Assembly (NCBI RefSeq): GCF_000023125.1
Contig: NC_013037.1
Span: 2,728,001 to 2,792,000, forward strand
Length of the DNA: 64,000 bases
Direction of reading: 5' to 3'
Source of the DNA: Dyadobacter fermentans DSM 18053
Lineage (GTDB): Bacteria > Bacteroidota > Bacteroidia > Cytophagales > Spirosomataceae
In this document: one piece after another, positions 61,787 through 64,000 of the stretch
How positions within the stretch are numbered: the first letter of the stretch is position 1
Layout: each line of letters opens with the position of its first letter
Translations under genes and position numbers: made by a program
The notes under the pieces: model-generated
Database searches by the model: none
What the model saw: the letters and a program-made list of their open reading frames with translations, nothing else
Told to the model about the DNA's origin: nothing

Positions 61787-64000
61787 ATGAAAAAAAGACT
61801 TAAAATCATAAGTCCGCTGTGGACAATTATGAAAGTTTCAGGCATCCATCTATTCTTAATGTTTATCGCAACCGCCTACTCCTACGCCCACACCACGAGC
61901 GCACAGGAGCTGTTGACGCAGCGCGTATCCATTCGGGTAGAGCAAAAACAGATCCGGGAAGTGCTGAGCACCCTGGAAGCGAGTACCCGCGTGAAGTTCG
62001 TATATAGTGTACAGTTACTTCCCGTCGACCGTAAAGTAACGCTCCGCATGGAGAACAGGCCGTTGAGCGAAGTGCTGGAAACGATATTTTCTCCGGATCA
62101 TATCAGCTACAAGCTCATCCGGAACAAGGTTGTGCTTAAAAAAATGGAACGCGCAGCGGCTGACATTCAGATTATCGAGCCTGCCAATGCGCTGGCCTCC
62201 CTGGGGCGTGCGATCGACCGGACGCTGACGGGCGTGGTGAAGGATGAAACCGGGGCGGGTTTGCCGGGCGTAAACATCGCCATCAAGGGCACCACTTCGG
62301 GCACGTCCACGGATGTGGAGGGGCGTTTCTCGCTTTCGATTCCCAATGATGACGTCACGCTGGTTTTCTCTTTCGTGGGCTACACGGCGCAGGAAATCCG
62401 GCCGGGCGTTCAGAGTGCATTGCAGGTAACCCTCGCAGCCGATACCAGGGCGCTGGAAGAAGTCGTGGTAGTAGGTTATGGCACGGTGAAGCGGCAAGAT
62501 TTTACGGGATCGGTAGCCTCGATGAAGCTGGAAAACTCCCCGATGGCCATGCTGCCCAGCATGAATGCATTGGAAACATTAAAGGGAAGCCTTCCCGGCC
62601 TCGATGTGGGCGCGAGCAACACAGCCGGCGGCCAGCCTACCGTGCAAATCCGCGGCCAGAACTCGATCAACGGCAACAACGACCCGCTTATCGTGCTGGA
62701 CGGCGTGATTTTCCTGGGTAGCCTGGCGGACATTAACCCCGCCGACATTGCCAGCTTCGACGTGCTGAAAGACGCTACCTCCGCCGCCGCCTACGGTTCC
62801 CGATCGGCCAACGGGGTGATCGCGATCACGACCAAAAGAGGAAAAGCCGGCAAGCCGGTGATCACATTGAACTCGTCGACGGGCTTCCAGACGTGGCAGC
62901 GACGCCCGGAAATGATGAAAGGCGAAGAATGGCTCAGCGTCGTGAATGCCCGTAACAAATACACCGAAGGATCGACCAACTGGCTCAAACCGGGCGAGAT
63001 CGCCAACCGCGATGCCGGCCGCGAAACCAACTGGCTGGACGAAACGACCCGCACCGGGGTAATCCAAACCTACCAGGCAGCCGTGTCGGGCGCGAGCGAG
63101 AAGGTGAATTACTACCTCTCGACGTCGTATGACGGCAACCGGGGAATTGTGAAAGGCGACCAGTTCAAACGGATATCCGTGCTGGGAAAAGTGAAAACAG
63201 AGATCACGAAATGGCTCGAACTCGGCGTGGACGGCAGCTTTTCGAAAAGGGACTACTCGGGAATTGCGGCCAACATCGGCGAAGCGCAAACAATGTCGCC
63301 CTACGGCGTGATGTACCGCGACGACCAGGGGAATCTTGAAAAATACCCTTACACCCAATCGGCCGTAAACCCGCTTTGGGGCATCGAAGACGGCACGCGC
63401 GACAACAGGGATAACCTCTACAACTACCGCCTGAATACCAACGCGCTCATTACCGTGCCCTGGGTGGAGGGCCTTACCTACCGGGTAAACTTTCTGAACA
63501 ATGTGAACAAGAACGAAAGAGGCACATTCACCCACGAAAACTTCTATGTACAGGAAGGTGAAGGATTGGACAGGTATTCGCCGGCAGTGATCCAGGGCTT
63601 TCTGACCAATGCCACCGGTAACCTGGAAAGAAGCGGCGTCACCAGCTGGGTTCTCGACAACATTATCAACTATAAGAACAATTTCGGCAAACACGGCATT
63701 GACCTGACACTGGTAGCCACGCGCGACAACCAAAAGGCGACCTACATGAATGTGACCGGCAACAATTACGCCGCTAACGGAAATACAGCGCTGGGACTCG
63801 ACGGGCTGCACAAGGCCACGGTGCAAAGGGTGGACCTTACCGGTGTTCCCACGGGGCAGGACATGAGTGTGTTCCAACGTTCCAACATCGGTTACCTCGC
63901 ACGTGTTAACTACTCCTTTGATGATAAATACTTCTTCACAGGCTCATTCCGCCGAGACGGAGCGTCCGTATTCGGTGCCAACAACAAGTTTGCCAACTTC
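61787..64000 (+). CDS. SusC/RagA-family TonB-dependent receptor with STN domain (locus C), 3' end beyond window
   Basis: The first 738 codons are open to the window edge. Signal region 1-45 (IHLFLMFIATAYSYAHTTSA lies within it), STN domain (about 52-115: VLSTLEASTRVKFVYSVQLL), carboxypeptidase-regulatory-like domain (about 145-225: LTGVVKDETGAGLPGVNIAI), signature LEEVVVVGYGTVKRQD, plug (FDVLKDATSAAAYGSRSANG) and the first barrel strands. ATG 61787 gives an MKK start like the other STN-SusC genes. It completes the third sigma-FecR-SusC cassette; a SusD gene is expected just outside the window. Confidence 0.93.
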   Translation, partial: MKKRLKIISPLWTIMKVSGIHLFLMFIATAYSYAHTTSAQELLTQRVSIRVEQKQIREVLSTLEASTRVKFVYSVQLLPVDRKVTLRMENRPLSEVLETIFSPDHISYKLIRNKVVLKKMERAAADIQIIEPANALASLGRAIDRTLTGVVKDETGAGLPGVNIAIKGTTSGTSTDVEGRFSLSIPNDDVTLVFSFVGYTAQEIRPGVQSALQVTLAADTRALEEVVVVGYGTVKRQDFTGSVASMKLENSPMAMLPSMNALETLKGSLPGLDVGASNTAGGQPTVQIRGQNSINGNNDPLIVLDGVIFLGSLADINPADIASFDVLKDATSAAAYGSRSANGVIAITTKRGKAGKPVITLNSSTGFQTWQRRPEMMKGEEWLSVVNARNKYTEGSTNWLKPGEIANRDAGRETNWLDETTRTGVIQTYQAAVSGASEKVNYYLSTSYDGNRGIVKGDQFKRISVLGKVKTEITKWLELGVDGSFSKRDYSGIAANIGEAQTMSPYGVMYRDDQGNLEKYPYTQSAVNPLWGIEDGTRDNRDNLYNYRLNTNALITVPWVEGLTYRVNFLNNVNKNERGTFTHENFYVQEGEGLDRYSPAVIQGFLTNATGNLERSGVTSWVLDNIINYKNNFGKHGIDLTLVATRDNQKATYMNVTGNNYAANGNTALGLDGLHKATVQRVDLTGVPTGQDMSVFQRSNIGYLARVNYSFDDKYFFTGSFRRDGASVFGANNKFANF

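Noticed and set aside
62579..63877. 432-codon open frame antisense to the locus C SusC
   Set aside because: GC-rich codons of the receptor keep the opposite strand open; the translated product is low in family-like features.
1..64000. Insertion sequences, phage genes, CRISPR arrays, tRNA or rRNA genes
   Set aside because: No transposase, integrase, repeat-spacer pattern or cloverleaf-like segment was recognised by reading; the repeats seen are hairpins or in-gene module duplications.

Overview
The window is 64 kb of a Bacteroidota chromosome, most likely Cytophagales/Spirosomaceae and Dyadobacter-like; the genus is an inference, not a database result. The evidence is five SusC/SusD-type loci, three ECF-sigma/FecR cassettes, a type IX secretion sorting domain, LytS/LytTR two-component genes, TAnnTTTG-type -7 promoter boxes and start codons without strong Shine-Dalgarno sequences. 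No tRNA, rRNA, insertion sequence, phage or CRISPR was recognised.

Layout. (1) 87-7301, minus strand: an ECF sigma, FecR, STN-SusC, SusD cassette (locus A). (2) 7400-18013: a lipoprotein diverging from a SusC/SusD pair without its own sigma factor, followed by two formylglycine-type sulfatases (a putative sulfated-glycan utilisation locus), a MocR-type regulator and a small conserved protein. (3) 18099-23106, minus strand: an iron-uptake group of thioredoxin-like protein, PepSY transmembrane protein, siderophore-type TonB receptor and a three-cysteine small protein, next to a gene fragment that joins sigma region 2 to a receptor N-terminal domain. (4) 23139-33467: a DUF2268 protease, a DHFR-family protein, another SusC/SusD pair and a cytoplasmic hybrid histidine kinase. 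(5) 33667-48719: accessory and housekeeping functions: ABC permease, S41 protease, alpha/beta hydrolase with a divergent Nudix-type regulator, serine hydrolase, a CxxCH lipoprotein with an amidohydrolase, two tandem LytS-type kinases with a LytTR regulator, a flavin monooxygenase and an aminoglycoside 6-adenylyltransferase. (6) 48940-59495: a secreted multi-domain carbohydrate-binding protein converging on locus B (sigma, FecR, STN-SusC, SusD, BNR beta-propeller protein). (7) 59811-64000: locus C (sigma, FecR, STN-SusC, cut by the window end), divergent from locus B.

How the genes work together. In loci A, B and C the STN domain of the outer-membrane receptor should signal ligand binding to the inner-membrane FecR, which controls the cytoplasmic ECF sigma factor, which in turn should activate the receptor genes. 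SusD lipoproteins cap the receptors, and the sulfatases and beta-propeller protein are candidate processing enzymes. Within each FecR-SusC gap I find related inverted repeats: an outer CTCCC/GGGAG stem ending 41-47 nt before the SusC start in all three loci, and in A and C an upstream A7-preceded hairpin with a GGAAA loop. In locus C three successive hairpins carry the loop CTGGAA(A). This looks like a shared leader RNA and is the main candidate for something undescribed.
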